Shown here piece after piece: positions 1 through 8,328 of a stretch of 64,000 nt of DNA. The number at the start of each line of letters is the position of its first letter. Within the stretch, counting starts at the first letter, position 1. This DNA comes from Lewinella sp038528965 (GTDB lineage: Bacteria > Bacteroidota > Bacteroidia > Chitinophagales > Saprospiraceae): assembly GCA_038528965.1 (NCBI GenBank), contig JBCBEC010000008.1, forward strand, positions 1 through 64,000, in the 5' to 3' direction. The position numbers and the translations under genes were made by a program. Under the pieces are notes generated by a model. The model worked only from the letters and a program-made list of their open reading frames with translations, was not told the origin of the DNA and did no database searches.

Positions 1-79
1 GTTAGATCGTTGGAAAGTTAGATGGTCTGGGCGTCGAATGGTGGATTTAGTTGTTTTAGACTTAAGTAAGTCGCGTAGT

Positions 80-97
80 GGCACGAATCATCGCGTC
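80..97. repeat. Degenerate palindromic repeat (cgcgat-type core)
   Basis: An imperfect palindrome, GGCACGAATCATCGCGTC, lies just downstream of the first gene. It resembles the copy at 31638-31655 and is probably an eroded member of the dispersed intergenic palindromes at 8152, 26775 and 41645. The assignment rests on similarity by eye only. Confidence 0.4.
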
Positions 98-117
98 ATC
101 CACCAGGTATCATCTCA

Positions 118-2421
118 TCAATGCTCGTGGTGATGTTGGTGTCCACCTATGGCTTCCGCAAAAGCGAAAGGCTTTATTTCTACTTTTTTCACTTCTTGCT
201 CTCCCTGCTTAATACGAAGGATTTGATCAAAAGGAACGGAGCCGTAGGATGTCCACTGATTTTGACCATCTGGCCAGTTGATCGAAAGCTGCACCTCCTG
301 CACATTTGGCCCCAAGCCTATCTCCGCTTGTAAGCTATTGGCTCCAAAACTGGCACCAGAGTTTACCGTTTTATATACCATTCGCTCTGTCTGGCCATCA
401 TTTATTGATAGTTGAATCCGAGCTCCGATAGCAGAACGGTTGGCGGTAGTTCCTTCCAAGCGCAGTGTGATCCAATTATTATCGTTTCCAGGGTTCTCAA
501 AAAAGACATTCTGAAAGACATCGCCACTAACGGATCCTCCCATTACCGCGTAAACATCTTGGTCGCCATCGTTATTCACATCCGCAAAACTGATGCCGTG
601 GCCTTTTTGGATATGCCCGAAGCCGCCAGCATAGGTTACATCCTGAAAACGTTCACCGCCAGCGTTGCGAAACATTCGATTGGGCACAACAGCACGAAAA
701 TCTGGTGCGCCGGTACCTAAATAGAAATCCGGGAATCCGTCGTTGTCCAGATCACCATAATTGCAACCCATCGCAGTTAGAATGCGATCCAGGCCCATTT
801 CCTTGGTAACATCCGTAAAGCTTCCGTTGCCTTCGTTGCGGAATAAACAAGAGTAAGCGGAACGCAGTGGCAAGCCTAAATAATCCGCCGCAGTTTCCCA
901 AGCCTGCTGCTTAAGGAGATAAAGGTCAAAATTAACCACGAATAAGTCTTCATCTCCATCATTATCGTAGTCAAAAAACCAAGTAGGAAAACTCTCCTGT
1001 GGTTTAGTTACACCAGCAGAATTTGCTACTTCCCGGAATTTCCATTGATCTGGAGCTGTACCGCCTTCATTAAGAAACAACTTATTGGGACCATTGAGCA
1101 GAGAGAGGTATAAATCTGGTCTACCGTCATTATTCACATCACCGGCATTGACTCCCTTGACATAAGCAGAAACATCCAGCCCTAAGTCCGGTGCCACATC
1201 ACGGAAGGTGCCATCCTGTTGATTAAGATACAAGTGACAAGGGTGCCGTTCTTGTTCAACCATTGTTTCGTTAGTCACGAAAAGATCAATCCAACCATCT
1301 AGGTTATAGTCCAACCACACCGCAGCCTGTGAAGGCTCAGCAGCGTACAGATCGGCAGCAATGGTAACATCAGAAAAAGTACCGTCACCGTTGTTTCGCA
1401 CTAATGAGTTCGGTAATTGCCCAAGGCTCTCTACCCCACTCCAGGCACTGCGTAGAACATAAAAATCCAGGTCACCATCGTTGTCATAATCAGCTTGTAC
1501 GAGATTCAATCCGCCCGTTATGATATCCAGTCCAGCAGTTGTAGTCTGGTCAGAAAAAGTACCATCTTGTTGATTAACAAAATAGCGTACGGTACCCTCC
1601 ATATCCCAGGAAGAAGCAATAATATCAAGGTAACCATCCCCATTAAAATCATCAACGATTACGCCACCAGCCAGATCGTGTACGGCTACATCCAACTGCA
1701 TGGAAATATTGGTGAAAGTGGGTAGTTCGGCTTCTGCCTGAAACAAATCTGGTCCCATCAACCATTGACGTGGCACGTCCTGCGGATAACCGCCAATCGT
1801 TTGGTAAGCTAAATTCAATAGCCAACGACTACGGAGGTCATCAGGAAACACGGCCAATATTCGCTCATAAATCTCGATCGCATTTTGCGAGCTTTCCGGC
1901 AGGGTATGTACTGCCTCGGCTTGGATCGGAAAAATACAAGATACGGGCGTGTGATTCTCAATGCAGTTGAGTTGCTCACCCCGGCGCAGATAGCCCAGTG
2001 CTAAGGCTTCGTGTAGCGCCTTGGTCTCAGGAATAATGGCCTTGTTTTCTGGCAATTTCTCCAAAATATACTCATAAACGTCAATCGCTTTTTGAGACTC
2101 TCCCGCCTCGAGCAATGTCTGCCCGTACAACAGGTATTGATTAGCATCAATTTGTTTTTGCTCAATAGCACGTTGTACAAATTGCTCCATGAGCACCAAC
2201 TTACGCTCGGTTTCGTAAGGATGCTCAAGGAAGTTAATGCCTGCAATAATGGTATTGATACTATCCTTTAATTGCAGTGCTCCTGCTCGGTAATCGCCAG
2301 ATTCAGTGGTCGAATTATTAGGCGTTTGTTCCTCAGCGTTGCACGCCATTAGGCACATCAGCGTAAGCAATACAATGAGAACATTCGGCTTAAGAAGAAT
2401 CATGGAACGAAGCATCTGCAT
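118..2421 (-). CDS. CRTAC1-like FG-GAP/VCBS repeat lipoprotein with ASPIC/UnbV domain
   Basis: Predicted exported lipoprotein of 767 aa. A hydrophobic N-terminus ends in a lipobox LMAC with the lipidated Cys at about residue 27. Residues about 55-215 are helical and TPR-like. Residues about 245-640 carry at least seven calcium-binding DxDxDG-type loops of FG-GAP/VCBS repeats (for example DFNGDGYLDI, DYDNDGDLDF, DVNNDGRPDL), which fold as a beta-propeller. Residues about 660-735 match the ASPIC/UnbV domain that follows such propellers in CRTAC1-like proteins. The protein ends in a histidine-rich tail, HQHHHEH, which could bind metal. The role is probably surface adhesion or binding and no enzymatic function can be named. 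The upstream GAF gene ends only 12 bp before this start, so co-transcription is likely. Confidence 0.85.
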   Translation of the reverse strand: MQMLRSMILLKPNVLIVLLTLMCLMACNAEEQTPNNSTTESGDYRAGALQLKDSINTIIAGINFLEHPYETERKLVLMEQFVQRAIEQKQIDANQYLLYGQTLLEAGESQKAIDVYEYILEKLPENKAIIPETKALHEALALGYLRRGEQLNCIENHTPVSCIFPIQAEAVHTLPESSQNAIEIYERILAVFPDDLRSRWLLNLAYQTIGGYPQDVPRQWLMGPDLFQAEAELPTFTNISMQLDVAVHDLAGGVIVDDFNGDGYLDIIASSWDMEGTVRYFVNQQDGTFSDQTTTAGLDIITGGLNLVQADYDNDGDLDFYVLRSAWSGVESLGQLPNSLVRNNGDGTFSDVTIAADLYAAEPSQAAVWLDYNLDGWIDLFVTNETMVEQERHPCHLYLNQQDGTFRDVAPDLGLDVSAYVKGVNAGDVNNDGRPDLYLSLLNGPNKLFLNEGGTAPDQWKFREVANSAGVTKPQESFPTWFFDYDNDGDEDLFVVNFDLYLLKQQAWETAADYLGLPLRSAYSCLFRNEGNGSFTDVTKEMGLDRILTAMGCNYGDLDNDGFPDFYLGTGAPDFRAVVPNRMFRNAGGERFQDVTYAGGFGHIQKGHGISFADVNNDGDQDVYAVMGGSVSGDVFQNVFFENPGNDNNWITLRLEGTTANRSAIGARIQLSINDGQTERMVYKTVNSGASFGANSLQAEIGLGPNVQEVQLSINWPDGQNQWTSYGSVPFDQILRIKQGEQEVKKVEIKPFAFAEAIGGHQHHHEH

Positions 2422-2433
2422 TAGGGTTTTGGA

Positions 2434-2958
2434 TTATACCGTCTGAAAAGTATTCTTGAGCAGGGCTTCCAAGTACTGCTGATCAATCTCATCAAAGGAG
2501 CCTTCCAAGGTACTGTCAACATCAAAAACGGCGATCAGTTCTCCATTGGGTCCAAAGACCGGTACCACAATTTCTGATAAGGAATTAGGATCGCAAGCAA
2601 TATGAGCGGTGCCCTGCTCAAGCGCATGGGTATTCTTGACCAACTGCGTTTCACGCGTTTCGGCTGCTTTTCCGCAAACCCCACGGCCAAAGTCTATGTG
2701 CAGGCACCCCAGTGTCCCCTGGTAAGGGCCTACCGTCAGCCGGTCATTCTTTACCAAGTAAAAACCTACCCAATAATAGTACGGCAAGTAAGTCTTGAGC
2801 AAGCAATTGATGGTCACCATCTTCAGCATCTCATCCGTTTCACCGTATACATTGGCTTCAATAGCTTGGATAGCCGTTTGGTAAGCCTGGTGCTTTTCTT
2901 CGCTCGAAAGTGCTACAGATGGCTTGATGAAGTAGGGCATTTCTGCGGTTGCGGCCAT
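2434..2958 (-). CDS. GAF-domain free methionine-(R)-sulfoxide reductase
   Basis: A single GAF domain of 174 aa of the fRMsr (YebR/MsrC) family, which reduces free methionine-R-sulfoxide in the cytoplasm. The three family cysteines are present at residues 85 (GCLHI), 95 (GRGVCG) and 122 (HIACD), along with the WVGFYL, VGPYQG and FDVDST motifs. These include the Cys residues used for catalysis and disulfide resolution in characterised members. Length is normal for the family. It sits directly upstream of the CRTAC1-like gene on the same strand. Confidence 0.88.
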   Translation of the reverse strand: MAATAEMPYFIKPSVALSSEEKHQAYQTAIQAIEANVYGETDEMLKMVTINCLLKTYLPYYYWVGFYLVKNDRLTVGPYQGTLGCLHIDFGRGVCGKAAETRETQLVKNTHALEQGTAHIACDPNSLSEIVVPVFGPNGELIAVFDVDSTLEGSFDEIDQQYLEALLKNTFQTV

Positions 2959-2969
2959 GAAGCGGGGGG

Positions 2970-3010
2970 ATTAGAATTAGAGTGAGAATTAGAATTAGAG
3001 TGAGAATTAG
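2970..3010. repeat. 18-bp tandem repeat, about 2.3 units
   Basis: The unit attagaattagagtgaga is repeated twice and followed by a partial copy, immediately upstream of the GAF gene start. A similar AT-rich vocabulary reappears near 10510. It could affect the promoter or leader of the GAF gene. Confidence 0.7.
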
Positions 3011-3092
3011 CATGATCCGACTACGCCAGAGCTATACATTGCAAGTGCACGGCGCAGGGATACTGCAAAAGAACACCCTAGACAAGTAGTGA

Positions 3093-3139
3093 AGATTGCA
3101 GCAGCTGAATATTTCCGGAGAACCCAGCTACTGCAATCT
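3093..3139 (-). terminator. Long hairpin downstream of lpdA
   Basis: A 15-bp inverted repeat (3093-3107 with 3125-3139, one mismatch) around a 17-nt loop lies 41 bp past the lpdA stop. No clear U-tract follows on the minus strand, so it is either a terminator-like structure or a palindromic element. Confidence 0.45.
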
Positions 3140-3179
3140 TACTTTACGCTTTTACTATTTGCCACACCTAAATCTAGCA

Positions 3180-4583
3180 CTAGATGTGCAATGGGCGGCT
3201 TTCGGTTGCGGCCAAGGCAGCTTCTTTGAAGGCCTCGGTGTAGGTTGGGTGAGCGTGGCTCATGCGGGCAGCATCTTCAGCTGAGGCACGGAACTCCATC
3301 AGAGCAACGGCTTCCGCAATGATATCCGCCGTCCGAGGGCCTACCATGTGGACACCCAGAATTTCGTCCGTCTCTTTATGCGCGAGCACCTTGATCATTC
3401 CCTCGGTATCAGTACTGGCCCGGGCACGGCCTAGCGCTTTGAATGGAAACTTACCCGCTTTGTAGGGTACACCAGCTTCTTTCAATTGCCCTTCCGTTTG
3501 GCCAACACCAGCCACTTCTGGCCAGGTGTAGACGACTCCGGGAATTAAGTTATAATCAATATGCGGTTTCTGGCCAGCGATGGTTTCGGCTACGAAAACA
3601 CCTTCTTCCTCGGCTTTGTGGGCCAGCATCGCACCTTTGATCACGTCACCAATAGCGTAGATACCGGGAACGTTGGTTTCCAGATGCGCATTTACCTCTA
3701 CCCTACCCCGATCGTCAGTAGTAATGCCTACATTTTCCAGGCCGAGCTTGTCGGTATAGGCACGGCGGCCAATAGCTACCAAGCAGTAATCCGCTTTTAG
3801 CTCAAAGGTATCTTCACTATCACGCTTCTGCACGCTGACGGTAACCGAACGGCTTGTTGCCTTTACCTCCGTTACTGCATGCTTGAGGTGAAACTTCACA
3901 CCGATCTTTTTCAATGCGCGCATCAGTTCCTTACTGCAATCCTTATCCATTCCTGCGATGATGCGATCAGCGAACTCCACCACTTCTACCTCTGTGCCCA
4001 AGCGAGCGTAGACCGAACCCAGTTCCAAGCCAATTACACCACCACCAATTACCACCATGCGCTTTGGCACCTTAGTAATATTCAATGCTTCAGTAGAAGT
4101 GATTACTCGCTTCTTATCATAATTGAAAGCCGCTGGCGTGATCGGTTTAGAGCCCGTGGCAATAATTGTCTTCTCCGTCTGGACGGTTTCCGTACTGCCA
4201 TCGTCCTTGGTAACAAGGATGGTATTCTTATCCTGAAAAGAACCATGGCCGTGGAAGACATCAATCTTATTCTTCTTCATCAAGAAGGCCACGCCATCAC
4301 AGGTCTGTTGGACTACTTCATCCTTCCGCTTGATCATCTGTGGCATGTCCACTTTCAGGTCCTTCAATTGAATACCGTGAAGGGCAAACTTCTTTTCAGC
4401 ATTATGATAATGCTCAGAAGAATCCAGCAATGCCTTCGATGGAATGCAACCAACGTTTAGGCAGGTGCCTCCCAGTGTGGGATAACGTTCGATAATGGCA
4501 GTTTTCATGCCTAACTGGGCGGCCCGGATCGCAGCTACATAGCCTCCAGGGCCCGAACCGATAACAGTGAGATCGTATTTCAT
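3180..4583 (-). CDS. lpdA: Dihydrolipoyl dehydrogenase (E3)
   Basis: FAD-dependent pyridine nucleotide disulfide oxidoreductase that re-oxidises dihydrolipoamide in the 2-oxoacid dehydrogenase complexes and the glycine cleavage system. The N-terminal FAD-binding GSGPGGY motif is at residues 10-16. The redox disulfide GGTCLNVGC has Cys41 and Cys46. A second Rossmann motif, VIGGGVIGLE, binds NAD. ATNVPGIYAIGD-type FAD contacts follow, and the C-terminal catalytic His445 and Glu450 lie in HPTYTE. The 467-aa length is normal. It stands alone, without E1 or E2 genes nearby. Confidence 0.95.
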   Translation of the reverse strand: MKYDLTVIGSGPGGYVAAIRAAQLGMKTAIIERYPTLGGTCLNVGCIPSKALLDSSEHYHNAEKKFALHGIQLKDLKVDMPQMIKRKDEVVQQTCDGVAFLMKKNKIDVFHGHGSFQDKNTILVTKDDGSTETVQTEKTIIATGSKPITPAAFNYDKKRVITSTEALNITKVPKRMVVIGGGVIGLELGSVYARLGTEVEVVEFADRIIAGMDKDCSKELMRALKKIGVKFHLKHAVTEVKATSRSVTVSVQKRDSEDTFELKADYCLVAIGRRAYTDKLGLENVGITTDDRGRVEVNAHLETNVPGIYAIGDVIKGAMLAHKAEEEGVFVAETIAGQKPHIDYNLIPGVVYTWPEVAGVGQTEGQLKEAGVPYKAGKFPFKALGRARASTDTEGMIKVLAHKETDEILGVHMVGPRTADIIAEAVALMEFRASAEDAARMSHAHPTYTEAFKEAALAATESRPLHI

Positions 4584-4642
4584 TAATCGTTTTGGTTTGT
4601 ACTGGTCAAGTACTCGTATTTCTTATTGACACTTAAATTGCT

Positions 4643-6022
4643 CTAAGCGTCGGTATTTGTATTCGTGTTATTTCCTTTATCGCCACCTTTGTTCTTATTG
4701 CGACGACGGTTACGATTGCGATTGCGGTTGCGGTTATTTCCTCCCTGTTTTTTACCCTCTGCCTTTGGCCCTTGGTTCTCTTTTTTGGCTTCTGCGTCTG
4801 GTTTAGGTTTGGCAGTACGTTCACCACCTTCCTTTTTCGCCTTAGCCGAACCGTCCCCCTTCTTCTGTTCGCCTCCCCCACCACTGGATTTCTTGCGGCG
4901 ATTCTTGCGCTTTTTCTTACGTCTTTGCTCCGGCGGCAATTCAATGAAGCCGGTCACATCTTCGTAATCCAACTCTTGTTGTTCATCTTGGGCCTCGGCC
5001 AGGATCATTAAACCTAAATCCATTGGCTTTTCACCTTTCTTGTTCAACTGCTGGATTTCCTTGACTTGATCGACTTTCAATGCGTACAGCTTTCCACGAT
5101 TGCGTCCCTCCACGTAGGAGTAAAACATCAACTGCTTGAAAATGTCGGTCTTTACCAAGGTGGCCATACCTGCTTCCGTCTGGATTCGATCTGCCTTTTT
5201 GGGAAAAGCTTGCACGGCTTCCATGTAGGTATCCAACTCATAATTCAAGCAACACTTTAGGCGCCCACACTGACCAGAAAGCTTGGCTTGATTAATGGCC
5301 AAATTCTGATAGCGAGCAGCCGCCGTGGAGACGGACTTGAAATCAGTCAACCAGGTAGAGCAACACAATTCTCGGCCACAGGAGCCAACGCCACCAATAC
5401 GTGCCGATTCTTGGCGTGCACCGATTTGGCGCATCTCAATCTTTACCTTGAACTCCCGCGCGTAGTGCCGGATCAGTTCGCGAAAATCTACCCGCCCGTT
5501 GGCGGTATAGTAGAAAGTTGCTTTGCGTTTATCCCCCTGGTACTCAATATCACCCATTTTCATTTCCAGCTTCAGCGAACGAGCGATAGCTCGAGCCCGA
5601 ACCAGGGTATGATGCTCTAGAGACCGAGCCTCCGACAAGCGTTCCATGTCGCGTTCGTTGGCGCGGCGAATAACGCCGTGGATCAGGTGCTCATCCTTGA
5701 ATTTCTTCTTTTTCATTTGCAGGCGAACTAATTCCCCCGACAAACTGATGCGACCAATATCGTAACCACTTTTGGCTTCGACCGCCACCATCTCGCCCGT
5801 ACTCAAGTGAAGGTGAGGAGGCAAATTATAAAAGCTCTTACGAGAACCGTTCTTAAAACTCACTTCTACGGCTCGGAAATCATCCACATCACGCATTTCC
5901 ATTTGCGTAAGCCAGTCGAAGGTATTCATTCGGTTGCAGCCACCGGTAGAGCAGTTGCCTTTACTACCGCAGCCACGGGGTGTTCCGTTTTCCAGGGCCA
6001 CACTACATCCTGTACATCCCAT
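4643..6022 (-). CDS. ricT: PSP1-domain protein, RicT (YaaT)-like
   Basis: Member of the PSP1/RicT family (459 aa). In Bacillus subtilis RicT (YaaT) belongs to the Fe-S RicAFT complex that affects RNA processing; its role in Bacteroidota is not established. The N-terminus is cysteine-rich (Cys 3, 6, 18, 24, 29), which would suit an Fe-S cluster. The core has the family's SCGRELCCSTWL and QCGRLKCCLNYE blocks. The last roughly 90 residues are a low-complexity Lys/Arg/Asn/Gly tail ending in an Asn-Arg dipeptide run, probably disordered and able to bind nucleic acid. The gene follows holB on the same strand; holB-ricT adjacency is widespread in bacteria and supports the call. Confidence 0.88.
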   Translation of the reverse strand: MGCTGCSVALENGTPRGCGSKGNCSTGGCNRMNTFDWLTQMEMRDVDDFRAVEVSFKNGSRKSFYNLPPHLHLSTGEMVAVEAKSGYDIGRISLSGELVRLQMKKKKFKDEHLIHGVIRRANERDMERLSEARSLEHHTLVRARAIARSLKLEMKMGDIEYQGDKRKATFYYTANGRVDFRELIRHYAREFKVKIEMRQIGARQESARIGGVGSCGRELCCSTWLTDFKSVSTAAARYQNLAINQAKLSGQCGRLKCCLNYELDTYMEAVQAFPKKADRIQTEAGMATLVKTDIFKQLMFYSYVEGRNRGKLYALKVDQVKEIQQLNKKGEKPMDLGLMILAEAQDEQQELDYEDVTGFIELPPEQRRKKKRKNRRKKSSGGGGEQKKGDGSAKAKKEGGERTAKPKPDAEAKKENQGPKAEGKKQGGNNRNRNRNRNRRRNKNKGGDKGNNTNTNTDA

Positions 6023-6149
6023 GCTGTATATATGTTCTTGGTCCGGGGCAGTTTGGGTGCTACTAGCCAGTCATTACCGGCCGGTATTGCAACTCTTTTA
6101 AAAACAGCTCAGCTGACTAAGAGTTTTGACGAAAACGTCACTAAATCAT

Positions 6150-7307
6150 TCACCAACTACCACTCGCTTGCAGCCGCTTTTGCTGCAATTGCTGATATGC
6201 GGACCAGCGTTTAATAATATGGTTGATCTGAATACTCGTATCCAGAAACAACAATTTGGCGTGAGCATTGCGCTCTATATGAAAAGTGCACTCATCCAGC
6301 AGCTCTACAATAGCTTCCAGCTGAGGCAACTCAATTACTTTTGCCATACCCTGCGCAGTTTGCCGTTCGCGTTCGCGCAAGCGTACTTGTTCTACACCCA
6401 AAGTCTTCAAAACGAGAAATTCACGCCAAAAGTGCAGAGCATAACGTAAAAAATGCTTCTGGTTTTCGCGGCCTAAACCGGCGAAACCATCCACCCATTC
6501 TACCAACTCGCGCGGCTGACCTTTGTAACAGCGGCGCATCCAATCCAGGAAGCGAACCGCCTGATCACTTTCCTCCTGCTGCGTGGCTTTCAAGGCATCA
6601 TTGAAATTACCCGCACTGAGCTGAGCAATGGCCTGGGCGCGTTCGGCAGGAATGTCCTTTATACGGGTTAATCCAGCCGCTACTTCTTCGTCCTGCAGGG
6701 CGTTGACTTTCACTAACTGGCAACGCGAAAGGATCGTATTAAGGATCAGCTCTTGGTTTTCAGCTACCAGAATGAAGGTGGTTTTTTCCGGTGGCTCCTC
6801 AATGAGTTTAAGGAGGCGATTCCCTTCGTTACCCAAATACTCAGGCAACCAGATGATCATAATCTTACGCGGGCTCTCAAAACTCTTGAGGCTGAGCTTG
6901 CGAATGATGCTACGGCATTCCTCCTTATTGATATTTCCTTGCTTGTTCTCAGCCCCAATATGTTGTAGCCAATCATTAATCTCCATGTACGGATTCGCCG
7001 CCAAGGCTTCTCGCCATTGGGGCAGAAAATGATCAGAAATGGCATTGGTGCCAACGGTAGGAAAAGAGAAATGAAGATCGGGGTGAATCCACTTGCTGAC
7101 CTTTTTGCAGTGACTGCACTGGCCGCAAGCATTATGACCATCACCATTTTCACATAACAGGAACTGTGCTAGCGCTAAAGCAAGCGATAAGCCACCACTT
7201 CCAGGAGCACACAGCAGCAACAACGCGTGTGGCAAGCGGTCGGTTTGGACCATTTGGCGGAAGAGGGCCTTTGCTGATTCTTGCCCGATGACTTCATCGA
7301 AGAGCAT
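6150..7307 (-). CDS. holB: DNA polymerase III clamp-loader subunit delta'
   Basis: AAA+ family clamp-loader subunit of the replicative polymerase (385 aa). The N-terminus GQESAKALFRQMV is typical. The zinc module has Cys 52, 61, 64 and 67 (CENGDGHNACGQCSHC). The Walker A position reads APGSGGLSLA, lacking the Lys-Thr of ATP-binding subunits, as expected for the non-hydrolysing delta' subunit. LLKLIEEPPEKTTFIL and LSRCQ (the SRC motif that supplies the arginine finger) are present. It sits upstream of ricT, with a 127-bp gap. Confidence 0.92.
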   Translation of the reverse strand: MLFDEVIGQESAKALFRQMVQTDRLPHALLLLCAPGSGGLSLALALAQFLLCENGDGHNACGQCSHCKKVSKWIHPDLHFSFPTVGTNAISDHFLPQWREALAANPYMEINDWLQHIGAENKQGNINKEECRSIIRKLSLKSFESPRKIMIIWLPEYLGNEGNRLLKLIEEPPEKTTFILVAENQELILNTILSRCQLVKVNALQDEEVAAGLTRIKDIPAERAQAIAQLSAGNFNDALKATQQEESDQAVRFLDWMRRCYKGQPRELVEWVDGFAGLGRENQKHFLRYALHFWREFLVLKTLGVEQVRLRERERQTAQGMAKVIELPQLEAIVELLDECTFHIERNAHAKLLFLDTSIQINHIIKRWSAYQQLQQKRLQASGSW

Positions 7308-7733
7308 AGCCTGTTATATTGTAGACTGTAGCAGCAAATTGCGATAGCAAAAAAGGAGAGGATACGATTGAGCAATCGTTGAACAACTATCAACGAGCAT
7401 TCTACCCACCTAAGCGAGTAGTACTTTTTTGGAGCAAAACACACCGCCACAGCTGTAAAACCGGGCGTTATTTGAGCTTATATTATGGTGTCACGCTTTG
7501 AGTGCAGGCACTGTAAGTAGTGACGTAAAGTACTATATCGTTTTCCAAAATCTCCCTGCTTATCCAACTCTATTTGGTACAGGACTTATTTTCGAGAGCC
7601 TCAAAGAGGCCGAGTTCGAACAAAATAGTTACCCAAAATTAAGCTATCCCCCTGCATTGGCCAAATTATCGTCCCAAGAACTTAAAGCAGGATTTTTTGT
7701 TGGGAATATTACTAATCAAATGAAGCTAACACT
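7308..7733. other. Intergenic region between holB and the PTPS-like gene
   Basis: This 426-bp stretch separates two divergent genes and must hold both promoters. A plus-frame reading from a TTG at 7498 runs into the PTPS-like gene in another frame but has no recognisable protein features. No riboswitch fold such as preQ1 was evident by eye. Confidence 0.5.
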
Positions 7734-8141
7734 ATGCGTATTGCCGCATTCCGTCGGGCCCACTTTAATGCCGCACATCGGCTACACAACCCCGCTTGGT
7801 CTGACGAGAAGAATCGAGAAGTTTTTGGCCTCTGTAATAACTCAAACTATCACGGCCACAACTACGAACTAGAAGTAAAGGTAGCTGGTGAAGTGGACCC
7901 CGAAACAGGCTACCTTATTGACTTGAAGATATTGAAGGACATCATCAAAGAAGAAGTAGAGCTCCGTTTCGACCACAAAAATCTCAATCTGGATACGGAA
8001 GAATTTCGAGAACTCAATCCTACTGCAGAGAACATTTGCTACGTGGTGTGGCAGAAAATACGCGCGCGTTTAGAAGATCGTTATGACCTTAGTGTAAGAC
8101 TTTGGGAGACGCCGCGGAATTATGTGGAATATCCGGCGTAG
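7734..8141 (+). CDS. 6-pyruvoyl-tetrahydropterin synthase / 6-carboxy-tetrahydropterin synthase family
   Basis: Enzyme of the PTPS/QueD family (135 aa) that converts dihydroneopterin triphosphate, either to 6-carboxytetrahydropterin in queuosine synthesis or to 6-pyruvoyl-tetrahydropterin in biopterin synthesis. Zinc ligands are His15, His40 and His42. The catalytic Cys34 lies in LCNNSNYHGHNY. DHKNLN and PTAEN carry the remaining active-site His and Glu. The CNN-x-N-x-HGHNY spacing and the DPETGYLIDL block look like animal-type PTPS more than like E. coli QueD, whose Cys and HGH are closer together. Without other queuosine genes nearby the branch cannot be fixed. Confidence 0.88.
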   Translation: MRIAAFRRAHFNAAHRLHNPAWSDEKNREVFGLCNNSNYHGHNYELEVKVAGEVDPETGYLIDLKILKDIIKEEVELRFDHKNLNLDTEEFRELNPTAENICYVVWQKIRARLEDRYDLSVRLWETPRNYVEYPA

Positions 8142-8151
8142 GTTGTGGCAG

Positions 8152-8171
8152 AGACGCATTGCAATGCGTCT
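8152..8171. repeat. Perfect 20-bp palindrome, dispersed repeat copy 1
   Basis: AGACGCATTGCAATGCGTCT is a perfect palindrome just after the stop of the PTPS-like gene. Near-identical copies lie at 26775-26794 and 41645-41664. All three are in the spaces between genes, which points to a dispersed palindromic element. Confidence 0.8.
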
Positions 8172-8213
8172 GTACGACTAGTCCTCTTCGATGATTCAGG
8201 GTAGTTAAACAAG

Positions 8214-8285
8214 AAAACCACCTAAGACACCGAAGTTCACCTAAATTGTAATAAGCTTGGTAATCTCGGGTGCCTTAGGTGGTTT
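8214..8285. terminator. Inverted repeat between convergent genes
   Basis: The left arm (about 8215-8233) starts AAACCACCTAAG and the right arm (about 8265-8285) ends CTTAGGTGGTTT. They pair over about 17-19 bp around a loop of roughly 30 nt. It sits between the convergent PTPS-like and TlpA-like genes and could terminate both, or be a palindromic mobile repeat. Confidence 0.6.
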
Positions 8286-8328
8286 GTAGTTAAGGTCTTG
8301 TATGGTCCAAAAACGGCTATTCTCTGGA

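Noticed and set aside
4772..5011. Open frames opposite the low-complexity tail of the PSP1 gene
   Set aside because: They are antisense to a Lys/Asn/Arg-rich repetitive coding tail and have no independent features.
7610..7640. Possible tRNA T-arm (gttcgaa)
   Set aside because: No acceptor or anticodon stem could be built around it.
7498..7872. 124-codon plus-strand frame overlapping the PTPS-like gene
   Set aside because: TTG start, no recognisable features, and its 3' half is an alternative frame of the PTPS-like gene.
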